A stretch of DNA of 5,166 bases. Origin: Fidelibacterota bacterium. Its GTDB lineage: Bacteria > Fidelibacterota > Fidelibacteria > Fidelibacterales > DSDE01. The notes beneath the pieces were generated by a model that made no database searches, was not told where the DNA came from, and saw nothing but the letters and a program-made list of their open reading frames with translations. A program made the position numbers and the translations under genes. Location of the stretch: positions 1 to 5,166 of the forward strand of contig DSDE01000202.1 in assembly GCA_011049095.1 (NCBI GenBank). The letters are read 5' to 3'. Of the stretch, positions 1-3,100 are shown piece after piece. Each line of letters begins with the position of its first letter. Within the stretch, counting starts at the first letter, position 1.

Positions 1-35
1 AAATTATACAGCCATTACTTAACTATAAGAGAAAA

Positions 36-41
36 AAGGAG
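36..41 (+). promoter_or_regulatory. Ribosome binding site of the dual-protease gene
   Basis: AAGGAG lies 7 bases before the ATG at 49, which is a near-ideal Shine-Dalgarno sequence and spacing. It matters because the reading frame is also open upstream, with no stop in codons 1-48, so the frame alone does not fix the start. The Shine-Dalgarno sequence, together with a signal peptide beginning exactly at this ATG, decides it. No ATG, GTG, TTG or CTG codon occurs in frame before position 49 in the window. Confidence 0.85.
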
Positions 42-48
42 TCATAGG

Positions 49-132
49 ATGTTACTGAAAGAGAAAAAGTACCTGGGAGTTTTATTGTCACTATTCATAT
101 TTTTCAGTGGCTTGTCTGGACAAATAGAAGCA
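49..132 (+). other. Signal peptide (residues 1-28)
   Basis: The N-terminus has a basic n-region (K4, K6, K7) and a hydrophobic core, YLGVLLSLFIFFSGLSG (residues 8-24). A plausible signal peptidase I site follows A28 (I-E-A before E29); cleavage after G24 is the alternative. There is no lipobox cysteine, so a lipoprotein is unlikely. The protein should be exported by Sec. No comparable hydrophobic segment precedes the second protease unit. Confidence 0.85.
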
Positions 133-3100
133 GAATATCACAATAGTAGAATAATCGTTAAACCATCAAAAGAATTATCTGGGGTTTCAGTTGACGAGAT
201 ACGCGCAGACTACGGTTTTGATCTTGTGCGCAAGTATCGTTTGCTTGATGTGGAGCTTTGGTCCATCTCTGATGCGACAAGCGTCAGCGTGGCGCTATCA
301 GCGCTGGCAAATGATCCCCGCATAATCTATGCAGAGCCCGACTGGCGGATTTCATTAAATATTACCCCCAATGATCCCCAATTCAGTCAGCTCTGGGGAA
401 TGCACAATACCGGGCAGACAGGCGGCACTCCCGATGCCGATATCAATGCACCAGAAGCCTGGAATACAGGCACCGGCGGAAGTGTTATCATTGGGGTCAT
501 CGATACCGGCGTGGATTATAATCATAACGATTTAAGCGCAAACATCTGGACGAATACCGGTGAGATTCCGGGAAATGGCATTGACGATGACGGCAATGGC
601 TATATTGATGACATTCACGGCTACGATTTCGTCAATAATGACGGTGATCCAATGGATGACCACAGCCATGGCACCCACTGCAGCGGCACCATTGCAGCCA
701 GAGGAAATAATGGCATTGGCGTGACGGGTGTCTGCTGGACAGCCAAAATTATGGGGCTGAAATTTCTCGACAGCGGTGGCTATGGAAACACCTCAGATGC
801 TATATCGGCTCTGGAATATGCCATTGAAAACGGCGCCCATCTCACCAGTAATAGTTGGGGAGGAGGAGGCTATTCACAAACGATGCGGGATATGCTGGAT
901 ATTGCAAATACAAACGGGCAGCTCTTTGTGGCCGCCGCCGGCAATGATTACGGCAATAATAATGATAACACCCCAATCTATCCTGCCTCTTATAATGCAC
1001 CCAATGTCATAGCTGTTGCTTCGACCGACCATAATGACAATCTCAGCGGTTTTTCTAACTATGGCCCGACCAGTGTAGATTTAGGCGCGCCTGGCAGCAA
1101 TATCCTAAGCACAATTCCGGGAAACCAATATGCCAGCTATTCCGGCACCTCTATGGCCACACCACACGTTGCCGGCGCTGTGGGTTTGATGATGGCCCTC
1201 TATCCGAATTTGAGCCATACATTGGTTAAAGAGCGGCTGTTGATGACAGTGGACGAAACCCCTGCTATGAATGGAATCGTACTCAGTAATGGCCGACTAA
1301 ATCTCCAGATGGCCGTTGCCGAACCTGATGAAATTAACCCCGGTTTGATAACAGACCTGACTGCAAATGCAAGTGGAAGCAACTCACTTACTCTGAGCTG
1401 GACAGCCACCGGTGATGATGGAAATATAGGCGCTGCCTCCTATTATGAGATACGTCTCAGCAACGCACAAATCAGCGAAGCCAACTGGGAAAATGCCCAG
1501 CTCATTCCCCAACAGATCTTGCCTCAGGCTGCTGGAAATCCGGAGCAATTTGAAGTCACTGGCCTGGAAGCCGACACGGAATATTTTTTCGCTGTAAAAG
1601 CTTTTGATGAATGGGGAAATCCGTCTCCTGTATCAAACAGCAGCTCGGCCACAACCTTAGCTGCGCCTATTTTTGCCACAGATACTGACTCACTGGGAGC
1701 TGATTTATTTACCGGCGAAAGTGTGAGTTTGAGCTTCAATATCAGCAACCTTCAAACCGAGGCAAGCACACTTGATTTTAACTTGCCTGCCTTTGCCGCT
1801 GCAAAACGGATTGCCGAGAGCGCCGTTCAAAACAGCGGAAATTTACATTTTTCGCACACGGAGGTGATCAAGGGCGCCATTGATGCAAGGGTGGGAAATC
1901 CCGTCGTCCTGGGCGCCGGCGGTCCTGATGAATATGGCTATTCCTGGATAGACAGCAACGAACCCGGCGGCCCCCAGTTTTTGTGGACCGACATAAGTCA
2001 GACCGGTACAGCAATTTCTTTAGGAGATGACGCTTTTGAGCTTGTGGCTCTCCCCTTTAGCTTTCCTTTTTATGATAATGACAAATCAGAAATCCGCATC
2101 TCCTCCAATGGCTACCTGACCTTTAGTACAAGCGCAACGGATTACAGCAATGATCCCATTCCCAATACCGCCACACCCAACGATATCATTGCTCCATTTT
2201 GGGATGACCTAAACCCATCCTCAGGTGGAACAATTCACTATCTTTCTGAAAATCAACGTTTTATCGTTCAGTACACCAATGTGCCGCCATACAGCTACGG
2301 TGGCGCCAGCGGCAACTATACTTTTCAGGTGATTTTAAATTCCGGCGGCTCCATTCTTTTCCAATATCTCGATATGAATGGCGCCGTTAACAGCGCCACT
2401 GTCGGTATCGAAAACAGTTCCGGCGCTGATGGTTTGGAAACAGCCTTTAACACAAGCTATATAACCGATGAGCTGGCCATCTCTTATAGCATAAAACCCC
2501 AATGGATCAGCAGTGTTGAACCTGCCTCTGGTCGCATCAGTTCCGGTGGCAGCTCAGAAATATCGATCACACTGGATGCCACAGGAATGATGGGCGGAAA
2601 CTATGCAGAAGCGCTACAGATATTGACAAACGATCCCGACAACAGCGAAGTCCTGCTTCCCCTTGGTATTGACGTTACCGGCGCTGCAGATATCACTATT
2701 AGTCCCACATCAAAAGATTTCGGAAATGTTTATCTCGGCGATACGGAAGAAACCTTAATTACAATTAAAAATATCGGTACCGATACCCTGCATATTACAA
2801 ACATTGAGATAGATAATAATGCCTTCGCAAGCGATACAAATACATTCTCCCTGGCCATTGGCCACAGTTTAGACCTGACTGTTTCTTTCTCGCCAGATTA
2901 CTTGGGTGACTACACTGGCACACTCAGTATCAGCAGCAATGATGCCGACACACCAGTGTGGGCTATTTCTTTAAGTGGCACTGCTGTGGAACCACCGCTT
3001 ATTGCTGTTAATCCGCTTCAATTTAATGCCGATCTCTATACTGGTGACATTGTAAACCTGCCCTTGACTATCAGCAATAGCGGCGGCAGTGATCTGACCT

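Noticed and set aside
1..35. Promoter-like TATACA (5-10) and TATAAG (24-29)
   Set aside because: Both are chance-level matches in an AT-rich leader; TATAAG would place transcription start at the Shine-Dalgarno site, and only 48 bases of upstream sequence are available, so no -35 or lineage-specific element can be judged.
776..1012. + strand ORF of 78 codons in another frame
   Set aside because: It lies wholly inside S8 domain 1, whose motifs are intact in frame 1; its translation is low-complexity Met/Ile/Pro-rich and it has no convincing ribosome site.
1200..1748. Two - strand ORFs (1200-1409 and 1524-1748)
   Set aside because: They are antisense to the end of S8 domain 1 and to FN3/Ig-like coding sequence, are short, have no recognisable motif, and are best explained as shadows.
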